The notes below the pieces were generated by a model. It ran no database searches. It was not told the DNA's origin and saw only the letters and a program-made list of their open reading frames with translations. This document shows, one piece after another, positions 26,026 to 35,021 of a DNA stretch of 47,634 nucleotides. Numbering within the stretch: the first letter of the stretch is position 1; every line of letters begins with the position of its first letter. The translations under genes were made by a program, and so were the position numbers. The stretch is from an uncultured cyanobacterium (lineage in GTDB: Bacteria > Cyanobacteriota > Cyanobacteriia > CACIAM-69d): assembly GCA_937883785.1 (NCBI GenBank), contig CALGDE010000070.1:1-47634 (forward strand), written 5' to 3'.

Positions 26026-29000
26026 ATGGTTATGCTCTATCGCCGTTGTTTAAGCGCAGTATCCCCATTGTCTGCCGCACTGCTGGGCGCGATCGCCACC
26101 AACGGGCTTTATCCCCTCCCCCAGGTCAGTGCCCAGGTCAGCATTACCCCTGCCACTGACGAGATATCCACCCAGGTGGACCAGCAAAATAACGTATTCA
26201 CCATCACCGGAGGGCAACGGTCCCAAGACGGGCTCACCCTATTCCACAGCTTTGGAGAATTCAATTTAAACGCCAGAGAAACGGCGCGGTTTGTTAACGC
26301 AGTGGAAACGGACGTGGTTTTGGGGCGCATTATCGGGGGCAACCCATCCCATATCGACGGATTAATCCAGATGGTGGGGAATCCGGCGGATTTGTACCTA
26401 TTGAATCTGGCAGGCATTATTTTTGGACCCAATGCCTCTTTAGATCTACCCAAAACGTTTATTGGCAGCACGGCCACCGGTGTGGGTCTTGAAGATTTCC
26501 AGGGCAACATCCGATGGTTTGACGTATTTGGTTCATCGGCGGTCCATGAATTTTCGGGCTATCCATCAATATTGCGATTTGAGGTGGAAAATCCAGGCAG
26601 CGTCGCCAATTTTGGAACGTTGCACATTGGCGAGTCGGATCGGCTGTGGCTGGTGGGGGGCAGCGTTTTGCAGGCGGGAGTGATTAGAGCGCCGTTGGGG
26701 GATGTGGTGTTGGCTTCCGTGAGGGCTTACCAACGCCTAAGGCTGGGGCGTTCTGCCAGTGTTTTTGATATCAGAATTCAGGACTCTAGCCCACCTTCGA
26801 TGCCCCTTCCCGTTGCTCCCTTGGATTTACCCACCTTGCTAACGGGGGCGGAGGGAATACGCCCGGCGGCGGCGGTGTCGGTAACATCTCAAGGGCAAAT
26901 AATTTTGCAAGATTCGACCCTGGGCCAATCCGCCAGTGGTTCGGCGAGGGGAGCAACAACGGTCGTCGATTCTCCCCAGGGTTCAACGATTTTAAGCGGC
27001 ATCATCGACGTGAGCGGATCTAGCCAAAACCTATCCGACTTTGGGGCCGTGGTGGTTACGGGACAGGAGGTTTATTTGACGGGGGCTACCATTGATGCGC
27101 GATCGCCCACCAGCGCGGGGATTATTATTTTGGGCAGCGATGTGCGCGATGTAGGCTCCGGGGTTGAGACGGAGCGCATTTTTGTGGATCAGGGGTCGGT
27201 GATTGATGCCAGTGCCTTGGAGCTGGGGAACGGCGGCATTGTGACCATAACGGCAACGGAGGAAGCCCGCTTTCTGGGACATTTAACGGCCGATGGAGGG
27301 GCGATCGCCGGCAATGGCGGCATTGCACTTATTTCTGGCGACAAACAACCGACTGCCATCAGTCTCAACGCCACCAATGGTCAGCCCGGCATACTGACCT
27401 CGCCCGACACTGACCTGGGAGAAAGCGTCGGTGCAGGGTTAACGGGGCTATCCCAAGCCATTAGCGCCATATTATCTTTTGTAGAATTTGAGCCGATTTT
27501 TGATCAAATCACCGAGGACGTTGATCCGAGAAATGCGGGAGAAATTGCGGCGGTTCTGGAAAGTTTAGATGCAACCCCCCTGGGGCAAGACTTTATGACC
27601 GTTTCGGCGATGGCGGTGGAAAACTTAAACGCCGCTGACGCTATTTTGGCGGACGCCTTTAACTCCGTCAGCGCTTTTACCGTCGGGGATAACCGGAGAG
27701 AGGCGGACATTGCGTCGTTAATGCTGTCCCAGCAAACCCAGGTATTAGCCACCATCAATGGCAACCCTGAACAGGTGCGCCAGGAGCTGGGCGACTCCCT
27801 GGATACCCTAACGGCGGCAGAATTGGTGGGCGGTCTAGAGCAGTTGCGGGCGGCGGAGTACAGCGACCACTGGGGAGTTAGCTATCAGACGCCGGTGATC
27901 GAGTCATCGGTGGACTCCATTCAAACGGTGCTCCAGGGCATTGCTCGCAACCCAGGCAAAACGGCGGCGGTGGTTTACGCGTTTATTCACAACGACGATT
28001 TGGCGCTAACGCTGGTTCTACCTAACGGAGAATCGAAACACCACCGGTTCAAAGGGGTCGTTCCGTCCCTGCTGGCGGCCCACAGGGAAATGCGCTGGCA
28101 TGTGACCAATCCCCTTCAGGACAGTCCAGAAGCTTACCAACAACCAGCCCAGGATTTATACCAGTTGCTTCTGGCTCCATTTCGACAAAAGCTGGACCAG
28201 CAGGGGGTTGAGCTACTGCTGTTTTCCCTAGATTCGGGACTGCGATCGCTCCCGGTAGCCGCCCTCCATGATGGTGAGCAATATTTAATCGAACACTACG
28301 CCGTTGCCATCATCCCTAGCTTTGGACTGTTAGAAACCCAATACAAACCCCTCGCCGACGCGAAAGTGCTGGTGGCAGGGGCGTCCCGCTTTGATGCCCT
28401 GGGGGATTTACCGTCGGTGCCCGTGGAAGCGGCCGCCATCGGAGAAAACTGGCCAACGGTGAAATTAATGGAGGAGGATTTCACCCTGGATGCGATGCAA
28501 GCGGCGCGGCGGGAATCAGAATTTGCGATCGCCCATCTAGCCACCCACGCGGTATTTCGGGACGGCGACCCCAGCAACTCCTTTGTGCAGTTGTGGGGCA
28601 ATGAGCGGCTGACCCTAGATGCGATCGCCTCCCTCAACTTCCACAGTCCCCCGCTGGAGTTACTGGTACTAAGCGCCTGTCAAACGGCCTTTGGCACCCC
28701 CTCAGCAGAACTAGGCTTTGCCGGGATTTCCGTGCAATCGGGAGCCAAAAGCGTTGTGGCTAGCCTATGGCAGGTAAGCGATGCCGGCACTTCCACCTTG
28801 ATGGCAGAATTTTATAAGCGCCTAGGGGACATCCCCACCAAGGCAGAAGCTCTGCGCCAAGCCCAATTGGCAATACTGCGCAGCCAAACCAGTGCCGCTG
28901 CCCCTGGGGCTCGCGCCAGCAATAAATCCCTGCTGGCGTCGGAAGTGTTACTCTCGCCCTCCCCTGACATTGACCTAACCCATCCTTATTTCTGGTCTGG

Positions 29001-29028
29001 TTTTGCGCTCGTGGGAAGCCCCTGGTGA
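26026..29028 (+). CDS. exported FHA/TPS-domain protein with C-terminal CHAT protease domain (copy 1)
   Basis: From ATG 26026 (or 26032) the protein is about 1000 residues. It has a signal peptide (LSAVSPLSAALLGAIATNG, cleavage near VSA-Q). The two-partner-secretion haemagglutinin N-domain follows (ISTQVDQQNNVFTITGG, LFHSFGEFNLN, HIDGLIQMVGNPADLYLLN, FGPNASLDLP, then WLVGGSVLQAG). Next come right-handed beta-helix repeats to about residue 460, a helical spacer of about 120 residues and a C-terminal CHAT domain. CHAT is a caspase/clan-CD peptidase family. The dyad is intact: His in AIAHLATHAVFRD (His841) and Cys in LVLSACQTAFG (Cys885). The conserved N-P-x-G element of TPS domains reads LLNLAGIIFGPN, with Pro replaced by Leu. 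The frame is open to TTG 25987, but that start lacks support. It is probably exported. No TpsB gene is nearby. Confidence 0.9.
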   Translation: MVMLYRRCLSAVSPLSAALLGAIATNGLYPLPQVSAQVSITPATDEISTQVDQQNNVFTITGGQRSQDGLTLFHSFGEFNLNARETARFVNAVETDVVLGRIIGGNPSHIDGLIQMVGNPADLYLLNLAGIIFGPNASLDLPKTFIGSTATGVGLEDFQGNIRWFDVFGSSAVHEFSGYPSILRFEVENPGSVANFGTLHIGESDRLWLVGGSVLQAGVIRAPLGDVVLASVRAYQRLRLGRSASVFDIRIQDSSPPSMPLPVAPLDLPTLLTGAEGIRPAAAVSVTSQGQIILQDSTLGQSASGSARGATTVVDSPQGSTILSGIIDVSGSSQNLSDFGAVVVTGQEVYLTGATIDARSPTSAGIIILGSDVRDVGSGVETERIFVDQGSVIDASALELGNGGIVTITATEEARFLGHLTADGGAIAGNGGIALISGDKQPTAISLNATNGQPGILTSPDTDLGESVGAGLTGLSQAISAILSFVEFEPIFDQITEDVDPRNAGEIAAVLESLDATPLGQDFMTVSAMAVENLNAADAILADAFNSVSAFTVGDNRREADIASLMLSQQTQVLATINGNPEQVRQELGDSLDTLTAAELVGGLEQLRAAEYSDHWGVSYQTPVIESSVDSIQTVLQGIARNPGKTAAVVYAFIHNDDLALTLVLPNGESKHHRFKGVVPSLLAAHREMRWHVTNPLQDSPEAYQQPAQDLYQLLLAPFRQKLDQQGVELLLFSLDSGLRSLPVAALHDGEQYLIEHYAVAIIPSFGLLETQYKPLADAKVLVAGASRFDALGDLPSVPVEAAAIGENWPTVKLMEEDFTLDAMQAARRESEFAIAHLATHAVFRDGDPSNSFVQLWGNERLTLDAIASLNFHSPPLELLVLSACQTAFGTPSAELGFAGISVQSGAKSVVASLWQVSDAGTSTLMAEFYKRLGDIPTKAEALRQAQLAILRSQTSAAAPGARASNKSLLASEVLLSPSPDIDLTHPYFWSGFALVGSPW

Positions 29029-29032
29029 TGAA

Positions 29033-29064
29033 AAATCCCCCCCAACCGTAGCTGAGGAGGATTT
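29033..29064 (+). terminator. possible terminator after FHA-CHAT copy 1
   Basis: AAATCC (29033-29038) pairs with GGATTT (29059-29064), with two more G-C pairs after a mismatch, just after the stop codon. The following sequence is only weakly T-rich. A second compact hairpin, TAAGGGG-GCAG-CCCCTTA (29090-29107), lies before the convergent znuA end. Confidence 0.4.
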
Positions 29065-29089
29065 ATCTGGCAGATATAGCCCGTGCCTT

Positions 29090-29107
29090 TAAGGGGGCAG
29101 CCCCTTA
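29090..29107. terminator. compact hairpin between convergent CHAT and znuA genes
   Basis: A perfect 7-bp stem TAAGGGG/CCCCTTA encloses a GCAG tetraloop and lies 60 bp beyond the znuA stop. It has no T-run on either side, so it may be an RNA-stabilising 3' hairpin and not a classical terminator. Confidence 0.4.
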
Positions 29108-29167
29108 GCTGCAGAACGACATCAACCAGAACCAGATCGAGCGGCCTATGTGCAGGCTTTCTTTCCG

Positions 29168-30166
29168 TTATTCAACAGGTGAACATTCCCCGCCTAGACC
29201 TTCCACAATGGCGCAGGTGTTATATTCCAGCATCCCAGCATAAGTCTCCCCAGGCGTACCCTCTGCGCCCAAACCATCTGCCAGCAGGACTTTCTCGGAG
29301 ATTTCAACCTCCGCTTCGTCTGCGACGGTTTTTAGGACGCGATCGTCAGCGGTCAACTCAGCAAAGATGATGGGAATAGATTTTTCACGAATGGATGTGG
29401 CTAGCTCCTCAACGGTGGCGGCACTGGGCTCCTCTTCCGTCGAAATCCCCAACAGTGTGCCCTCCACCGTCAACCCGTAGGCTTTAGCATAGTAGGACAT
29501 GGCATCATGGGTCGTGATCAAGCGGCGCTGCCCCTCCGGAATGGTGGCAATTTGCTCTGGAATCCAGGCATCCAGAGCCTTCAACTTAGCCATCAGCGTT
29601 TCAGCATTTTCGGTGTACATGTCGGTGTTGTCGGGATCGACGGCGATAAGGTTATCCCGAATCAACTCAACCATTGCCAGACCGTTCTCAACGTCATGCC
29701 AGACGTGGGGATCGGGTTCTAACTCTCCATCTTCTTCCGCCTCGATCAGTTCTTGCACCGACTCATCATGCAAGGCGATTTTAGGCGCCTCGGAGTCAGA
29801 GGCAGTAGCCATATCAATGATCGAAGGCTCAAAGTTGAGTCCTGCGTAAAAGACCACGTCAGCCGTATCCACTGCTTCCCGATCAGAGGGCTTGGCCGAA
29901 TAAGTGTGAGGATCTTGATCCGGGGGAATCAGGCATTTCAAGTCCACCGCATCCGCCGCAATTTGAGAGGTCAAATCGCAAATCACGCTGTAGGACGCCA
30001 CCACATCGATCTTGGAATCGTCGTCTGCCACATCACCCGCAGCGCCTTCGGATTCGGTTGTAGTCTCTGAATCGCTGGGAGCCGAACCGGTGCAACCTGC
30101 AATAGCAATTACAAGTGCGGTCGCGACCCCAAAGATCCCTTGCTTCTTTAAAAAGTTGCGTTGCAT
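29168..30166 (-). CDS. znuA: zinc ABC transporter substrate-binding lipoprotein (ZnuA/TroA type)
   Basis: This periplasmic metal-binding lipoprotein belongs to cluster A-I. The 332-residue protein has the lipobox IAGC (Cys25), an acidic tether (about 30-50) and two lobes. The four expected metal ligands can be placed by motif: His87 (DPHTYS), His154 (DPHVWHD), His220 (TTHDAMSYY) and Asp297 (LLADGLG). Manganese-type relatives (PsaA, MntC) have Glu at the third position in an SEGA/CEGA motif, so the His here favours zinc. The flexible loop before DPHVW is acidic (EAEEDGELE) and not His-rich. Two cysteines (63, 78) could form a disulfide. The gene is divergent from the ATPase and permease genes, with a Zur-box-like site in between. 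The start is ATG 30166. Confidence 0.88.
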   Translation of the reverse strand: MQRNFLKKQGIFGVATALVIAIAGCTGSAPSDSETTTESEGAAGDVADDDSKIDVVASYSVICDLTSQIAADAVDLKCLIPPDQDPHTYSAKPSDREAVDTADVVFYAGLNFEPSIIDMATASDSEAPKIALHDESVQELIEAEEDGELEPDPHVWHDVENGLAMVELIRDNLIAVDPDNTDMYTENAETLMAKLKALDAWIPEQIATIPEGQRRLITTHDAMSYYAKAYGLTVEGTLLGISTEEEPSAATVEELATSIREKSIPIIFAELTADDRVLKTVADEAEVEISEKVLLADGLGAEGTPGETYAGMLEYNTCAIVEGLGGECSPVE

Positions 30167-30250
30167 TTTCCTTTCTTCCTACTTGTTTCGACGATTAAAG
30201 AATTACCAAAAGTGCTGGAAACAAAGAACCATTCTATTTCCAAAGACTAA

Positions 30251-30265
30251 TGAAAATGATTAGCG
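30251..30265. promoter_or_regulatory. Zur-box-like palindrome upstream of znuA
   Basis: TGAAAATGATTAGCG agrees with the cyanobacterial Zur consensus TGATAATNATTATCA at 11 of 14 defined positions. It lies 85 bp upstream of the znuA start and 257 bp from znuC, in the divergent intergenic region. Zinc-responsive repression is the expected effect; this is inference from the motif. Confidence 0.55.
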
Positions 30266-30521
30266 TTTAGGTATAACACGTTTTTCAATTTCTCGTACAC
30301 CCGATAAGGGTAAAAATAAACCGCCTAAACAGTCAGATAGAAGGGCGTCATCGTTTTATTGGCCTTTACAACTGCTGCGCTTTAACTGCTCCCATTGATT
30401 ATTTCATAAGAGATTGCTGTCTATTCATAGAATTCTGCGGTCAGTGTTCTTTCCGTCAGGCTTGCTGCTTTTGTGAGGCTAATTTACAATTGCTTCTTGC
30501 CTTTGTCATAGGTTGATATCG

Positions 30522-31241
30522 ATGCTAGAAGTTCGGAATTTGTCGGTCGATTATCGAGGGAACCGCGCACTCGAAGAGGTCAGTCTTTTTATACCCTTAG
30601 GACAATTGGTGGGCATTATCGGTCCTAATGGCGCAGGCAAAAGTACTTTAGTTGAAGCCATGCTGAATTTAATCCCGATAACGCAAGGGAAAGTTCAGTT
30701 TAAGGACAGGCCGCTGAAGGATCAGCTACTCAAAACGAGCTATGTCCCCCAGCGCACTCTTATTGACTGGGATTACCCGGTGACGGTGTGGAATGTGGTG
30801 CTGATGGCTCAGACGGTCCAAACTGGTCTTTTCCGTGGGGTTAGTCGAAAAGCTCGACACTTAGCCAGTGAGGCCCTTGAGCGGGTAAATCTGTATGACT
30901 TGCGCGATCGCCCCATTGGTGAGTTGTCGGGCGGACAACAGCAGCGCGTTTTTTTGGCACGGGCGCTGGCAAAAAAAGCCGAGCTACTGGTATTCGATGA
31001 GCCTTTTACAGGGGTTGATCGCAAAACCGAGGACATTATTTACGACATCTTTCGAGATCTACGCACTGAAGGCAAAACAGTGCTGGTTATTAACCACGAT
31101 TTGGGGGATTCTCTGGCGATTTATGATCAGCTACTCCTTCTGAATAAACGCTTGATTGCCCAAGGACCCCGTCAGGAAGTCATCACCTCTGAAAACCTAG
31201 CGCGGGCTTATGGTCGAGGGCTTGCCCGCGTCTTTGCTTAA
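30522..31241 (+). CDS. znuC: zinc/manganese ABC transporter ATP-binding protein
   Basis: This is the ATPase subunit of the metal importer. From ATG 30522 it has 239 residues with Walker A GPNGAGKST, the Q-loop in SYVPQRTLIDWDYPVTVWNVV, the signature LSGGQQQR, Walker B LLVFDEPF and the switch His in INHDLG. The word YVPQR(x)LIDWDYPVTV is typical of the Mn/Zn/Fe ATPases. An upstream TTG at 30513 is possible, but the ATG follows AGG at good spacing. The permease gene follows 51 bp later, and the binding protein is divergently encoded upstream. Confidence 0.92.
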   Translation: MLEVRNLSVDYRGNRALEEVSLFIPLGQLVGIIGPNGAGKSTLVEAMLNLIPITQGKVQFKDRPLKDQLLKTSYVPQRTLIDWDYPVTVWNVVLMAQTVQTGLFRGVSRKARHLASEALERVNLYDLRDRPIGELSGGQQQRVFLARALAKKAELLVFDEPFTGVDRKTEDIIYDIFRDLRTEGKTVLVINHDLGDSLAIYDQLLLLNKRLIAQGPRQEVITSENLARAYGRGLARVFA

Positions 31242-31292
31242 AAGCCATCACCTTGGACTTCAATTAATTTTAAAAGGAGACAAAAGTATTTC

Positions 31293-32180
31293 ATGCTGGA
31301 TCTAATTCTGGGGCCGTTGTCGTTGTCCTTTATGCAACGAGCCCTCATGCTAGGGGTTTTCCTTGGTGTTCTGTGCGCCGTTGTGGGGAGCTACATGATT
31401 GTGCAGCGGATGGGGATGTTGTCCCATGCCATTTCTCACTCGGTGATGGCGGGGTTACCCGTTGCTTACGTGCTTGGATTAGCTCTATCCTTTGGGGCTT
31501 TGGTGTCGGGAGTGCTTAGTGCATTAGTGCTCTATTTAATTGAATCGAAGTCCCGCGTGAAAACTGACACTGCGATGGCCCTAATCTTGACTTCATTTGT
31601 TGCGATGGGAGTCACGTTAGTCAGTGTTCTGCCGGGGGCAAATCGTCTTGACTTAGTTCATATCCTGTTTGGCGACATTCTAGGGGTAACCATGGAAGAA
31701 GTGTGGTGGACCCTTGTCGTCACGGTCGTTGGCATTATCCTGACACGCCTGTTTTATAAAGAGCTTTTGTTTTACACCTTTGATCCGAAAGGGGCACAGG
31801 CCAGTGGTTTACCTGTGCGTTGGTACAATGCCGCCCTCATTGTTGCGATGACCGTGACGATTGTCGTTTGTTTGCCCACCATTGGGGCGCTTCTGGTGGT
31901 CGCCTTGCTGGTGGCACCTGCTGCAACAGCCTATTTACTGGTTAAAGAGCTTCATCAAATGATGTGGGTAGGTTCGATTATCGGTGCTCTTTCCAGCGTG
32001 ATTGGTATGTATCTGAGTTACTACTTGGACTCACCTTCTGGAGCGGCGATTGTCCTTGTTTCATTCTGCTTTTTCTGCATAGCATTTATATTCAGTCCGT
32101 CTGATGGCTTGTTGAGCAACCTTTGGGCACGGAGCAAGCGATCGCCGTTGGCTGACCAAACGAAATTTGCCGACCAGTAA
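31293..32180 (+). CDS. znuB: zinc/manganese ABC transporter permease
   Basis: This is the membrane subunit of the ABC-3 family. The 295-residue protein has about eight to nine hydrophobic helices and family words: FMQRALMLGVFLGVLCAVVG, GMLSHAISHSVMAGLPVAY (the cytoplasmic coupling region) and GALLVVALLVAPAATAYLL. ATG 31293 is preceded by the ribosome binding site AAAAGGAGAC. With znuC it forms a two-gene operon. Together with the divergent znuA it makes a complete importer. Family members carry either zinc or manganese; the ligand set of the neighbouring binding protein favours zinc. Confidence 0.92.
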   Translation: MLDLILGPLSLSFMQRALMLGVFLGVLCAVVGSYMIVQRMGMLSHAISHSVMAGLPVAYVLGLALSFGALVSGVLSALVLYLIESKSRVKTDTAMALILTSFVAMGVTLVSVLPGANRLDLVHILFGDILGVTMEEVWWTLVVTVVGIILTRLFYKELLFYTFDPKGAQASGLPVRWYNAALIVAMTVTIVVCLPTIGALLVVALLVAPAATAYLLVKELHQMMWVGSIIGALSSVIGMYLSYYLDSPSGAAIVLVSFCFFCIAFIFSPSDGLLSNLWARSKRSPLADQTKFADQ

Positions 32181-32375
32181 TATTGGGGCAATTAAATCGA
32201 AGCTGTCACCGAGGACAACGTTAGGCAAGCCCAGATTTATTCGAGCCATGCCAGCGGACAGATGACGTTGGATACCTATGCCGATTGAACGAACAGGGGA
32301 GGTGGCGATCGCAGATTATGCCTACTCCCCTTAACGCCCCACTTCAATAGCGAAGCCGACAAAGCCAAGTCGATA

Positions 32376-32412
32376 CGCTTGCAGACGCTATGCCTGCAGA
32401 CGTTGCGACCCG
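32376..32412. repeat. short direct repeat TGCAGACG with GC-rich flanks
   Basis: CTTGCAGACGCTATGCC is followed directly by CTGCAGACGTTGCGACC, two imperfect 17-mers between znuB and selO. The wording (TGCAGACGCTATGC / GCGAAC) resembles short interspersed repeats of filamentous cyanobacteria. It is too short to classify. Confidence 0.45.
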
Positions 32413-32446
32413 CGAACCTACAGGCATATTTCAGCTTTACTTAAAA

Positions 32447-34150
32447 TCAAGATGAACAGCTATAGTGCGACACACCACCAGCATTGAAGAATGCCTTAGG
32501 TTTTAGACGATAGTATTTATCTTCTATATCTTGGGATTGCTCGTCGTATGGATCGCTCAGCACCGCTTGCAACTCTTTAATTAAGGCGTAGTCACCGTGC
32601 ATCGCCTGTTGGTAGGCAGGGACAATCAGCCACTCTCGCCATGTGTATTTTGGGTTGGTCCGTTTCATCTTGGTTGATGTCTCAGTCAAACCGCCGCCGT
32701 CAGCCACAAGGTCGCGCCAGCTTTCCAGCCAAGATTGCCATTGCTCGTCGAGCTGCTGTGACGTTTTAACGTAGAAGCTCTTCTTCAATGGTGAAATATC
32801 GTCGGGTATGTGGGATAACTCGCGGAAGAAAATGGTGTAATCCACCTCTGATTCAGTTATCAACGCCATCAGCGTCTTGAAAAGCTCTGGGTTGTATTCA
32901 GTCAAACCCAGTTTGTCCGCCCACATGTTTTGAAGTTGTTGTTCCATCGCTTCTGCAAAGCTATGGCGCACTTGGTCAAACTGTTCTAAGGCTTCAGAGT
33001 CTTCTGCAAGTAGCGGTCTCACAGCTTTCCAAAACATATGGAAATTCGCTTCTGCGGCCGCCGGCTGATTAAAAAATGAAAAGTGCTTGCCGCCGCCAGT
33101 CCAAGGTTGAAACCAAGGGTCAAAACTTTCACAAAATCCAAAGGGACCATAATCGAGGGTAAAGCCACCGGCAGCACAATTGTCACTGTTGAAATTGCCC
33201 TGGCAGTAACCAACCCGTAGCCAGCTTGCCACCAGGGTTGTAAGGCGCTGGCGAAATAGCTTAGCCAACTCAACCAATTGTTCTGAGAAAGCAAGGTCTT
33301 GATTGATATCGCCTTTGTATTCCCGCTCAATTAAGTGGGACACAATCATCCTCAACTCTTCTAAAGCTTTTGGATGAGCGTCATTGCGCGTCCGGCGGGC
33401 AAATAATTCGAGCTGACCAACGCGCAAAAAGGAGGGTGCAACGCGAGTGGAAATAGCGATGGGATTGTCCACCAAAATATCAGGGTCAAAGGAGTGGGAG
33501 TCCTGAGAGTACCAAGGGCGGGCAACGGTGTCAGATTTAGACACATACAGCGTCAAAGAGCGCGATGTGGGAACGCCGAGGGCGTGCATGTAATCTTGCG
33601 CCAGAAACTCACGCACACTGGAACGCAGCACTGCGCGCCCGTCGGCACCACGACAATAAGGCGTTGGACCACCTCCTTTCAGCTGCATTTCCCAGCGCTT
33701 GCCATTGAAAATCCCTTCAAATATGGATACCGCCCGCCCGTCGCCATAGCCATTGCCGGTACCGAATGGGCATTGCTGGGTGTATTCGGTGCCATAAATC
33801 GACAGGGCATAGCCCGTTGCCCAGCCAAAGGGACGCATCGGCTCGTGAGCAGCGGAGATATCACCGGAAAAGACCTGGCGGAATTTTTCATCAAACGCTA
33901 GTTTATCGCTCAGCCCAAGGTCCTGAAAAAAGGTGCTGCTGTGGGCCACATATTCTGGTTCCGCAAGGGGCGTGGGCGTCACCGGTACAAAATGCCCGGA
34001 AAAAACCTGGCGGGCACGGTGATCATCACCATCTTCGGTGCCCTTAGGGTCGGCATTTAAAGTGTCCATCAGCGAATAATCTGCCAACTGCGCAAACTCA
34101 TCGAAAGTGGTTACGCGGGGCTCAGCAGATAGTTTGGATGGATAGGACAT
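32447..34150 (-). CDS. selO: protein adenylyltransferase SelO (YdiU/UPF0061)
   Basis: SelO is a kinase-fold pseudokinase that transfers AMP to protein Ser/Thr/Tyr residues. In E. coli it acts under oxidative stress. The 567-residue protein has the family words [38 protein letters not shown] (nucleotide-binding lysine and arginine), [23 protein letters not shown], the metal site NFNSDN, and [13 protein letters not shown]. It ends SHYSCSS, matching the Cys/Sec-containing tail of the family with Cys in the place of selenocysteine. It is about 90 residues longer than E. coli YdiU, in part from an N-terminal extension. The start is ATG 34150. It is co-oriented with the membrane-protein gene and metE, with gaps of about 150 bp, so an operon is uncertain. 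Confidence 0.93.
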   Translation of the reverse strand: MSYPSKLSAEPRVTTFDEFAQLADYSLMDTLNADPKGTEDGDDHRARQVFSGHFVPVTPTPLAEPEYVAHSSTFFQDLGLSDKLAFDEKFRQVFSGDISAAHEPMRPFGWATGYALSIYGTEYTQQCPFGTGNGYGDGRAVSIFEGIFNGKRWEMQLKGGGPTPYCRGADGRAVLRSSVREFLAQDYMHALGVPTSRSLTLYVSKSDTVARPWYSQDSHSFDPDILVDNPIAISTRVAPSFLRVGQLELFARRTRNDAHPKALEELRMIVSHLIEREYKGDINQDLAFSEQLVELAKLFRQRLTTLVASWLRVGYCQGNFNSDNCAAGGFTLDYGPFGFCESFDPWFQPWTGGGKHFSFFNQPAAAEANFHMFWKAVRPLLAEDSEALEQFDQVRHSFAEAMEQQLQNMWADKLGLTEYNPELFKTLMALITESEVDYTIFFRELSHIPDDISPLKKSFYVKTSQQLDEQWQSWLESWRDLVADGGGLTETSTKMKRTNPKYTWREWLIVPAYQQAMHGDYALIKELQAVLSDPYDEQSQDIEDKYYRLKPKAFFNAGGVSHYSCSS

Positions 34151-34304
34151 GGTTGCCGGTCGGTTTTACCAGAAAAGACTTGTGGTCAATTCTAGACCTT
34201 GTATGGGGGAAAGGGGCGATCGCCACCAAACGGGCAACGCTTTCGCAACCCCCAATTTGTAAGCGGGCAGCAAGTGTCGTAAACGGTTGATGTAGACCAA
34301 GAAC

Positions 34305-34877
34305 TCAGTTTGAAGGGGCATCCTTCAACGGCATCCACCGTTGCACCAACGCCCCGTGAACCACAGCGAGTCCGCCGCCCCAAAGGGCATTCCCCAACAA
34401 GATCCCTGCCAGTATCGCCGGCGTAAACCCGTGGACCCCGCCTAAAACCCAGCCACCGAGCCAAATCACCAACTCATACAAGACAAATCCAAGCAGTAGG
34501 GACAGGGTCAACCACAGTCCATGTCGGGTCTGATTGTGGGAGAACGTCGATCGCATCGATGATAGGAGCACTGCTAAGGTTGCCCCCAGCAACATGACCC
34601 CGCCCCAAGCAAAGGTGCTGACCGTGTAAGGATAGCCCCGCACGGTAAATCCTAGGAGCTGATTTACAAACCACATTGTCAGCAACACTATCAAGGCCCG
34701 TCGCCGGGGCAGGGTGGTTCCCGCCAATACGCCAATGCCCACCAATGGCACGGTGCAGAAATAGAGAACGTTGCTAACGGTCCCTGCCGCCAGCAAACCG
34801 CAGTACCACAGCCGACTGTAATACAGCGATCGGCTCCCCCACTGCCAGGGATGTTTTAGCGTGGTTGATGAATTCAT
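34305..34877 (-). CDS. hypothetical membrane protein
   Basis: The family is not recognised. The 190-residue protein has about five to six hydrophobic segments (near residues 20-45, 55-72, 85-108, 122-145 and 150-178). It has a short polar N-terminus with paired aromatic residues (WQWGSRSLYYSRLWY) and a polar C-terminus (ALVQRWMPLKDAPSN). No signal peptide apart from the first helix, and no ATP-binding or catalytic motif, is visible. The topology would suit a small permease or an S-type substrate-capture subunit, but nothing in the sequence proves this. It lies between metE and selO on the same strand. A long hairpin separates it from metE. The start is ATG 34877. Confidence 0.7.
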   Translation of the reverse strand: MNSSTTLKHPWQWGSRSLYYSRLWYCGLLAAGTVSNVLYFCTVPLVGIGVLAGTTLPRRRALIVLLTMWFVNQLLGFTVRGYPYTVSTFAWGGVMLLGATLAVLLSSMRSTFSHNQTRHGLWLTLSLLLGFVLYELVIWLGGWVLGGVHGFTPAILAGILLGNALWGGGLAVVHGALVQRWMPLKDAPSN

Positions 34878-34930
34878 TGCTCTTCGCCCGACTGTTGTTG
34901 ATCAGTCTGTTCTCGCTAGGGGCCAATGAT

Positions 34931-34975
34931 ACAGCCGAGAACTTCTACACCCATGCCCTGGAAGTTATCGGCTGT
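34931..34975 (-). terminator. long hairpin downstream of metE
   Basis: ACAGCCGAGAACTTC (34931-34945) pairs with GAAGTTATCGGCTGT (34961-34975), 14 of 15 bp, around a 15-base loop. It lies 47 bp after the metE stop. No T-run follows on the metE strand, so it could be a processing or RNA-stability hairpin instead of an intrinsic terminator. Confidence 0.5.
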
Positions 34976-35021
34976 CGGCAATAGCGCTCAATCACCCCAG
35001 TTTAAACAGTCGGTTCCACAA

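Noticed and set aside
29168-32180. Manganese (MntCAB) identity for the ABC importer
   Set aside because: The third metal ligand of the binding protein is His in a THDA word and not Glu, and the nearby palindrome resembles a Zur box.
33494-33901. Long plus-strand frame inside selO
   Set aside because: It is an antisense shadow of the strongly supported selO gene, with no family features.
34878-35021. A riboswitch near metE
   Set aside because: The structured element lies downstream of metE on its coding strand, and no cobalamin or SAM aptamer core words were seen either here or in the metE leader.
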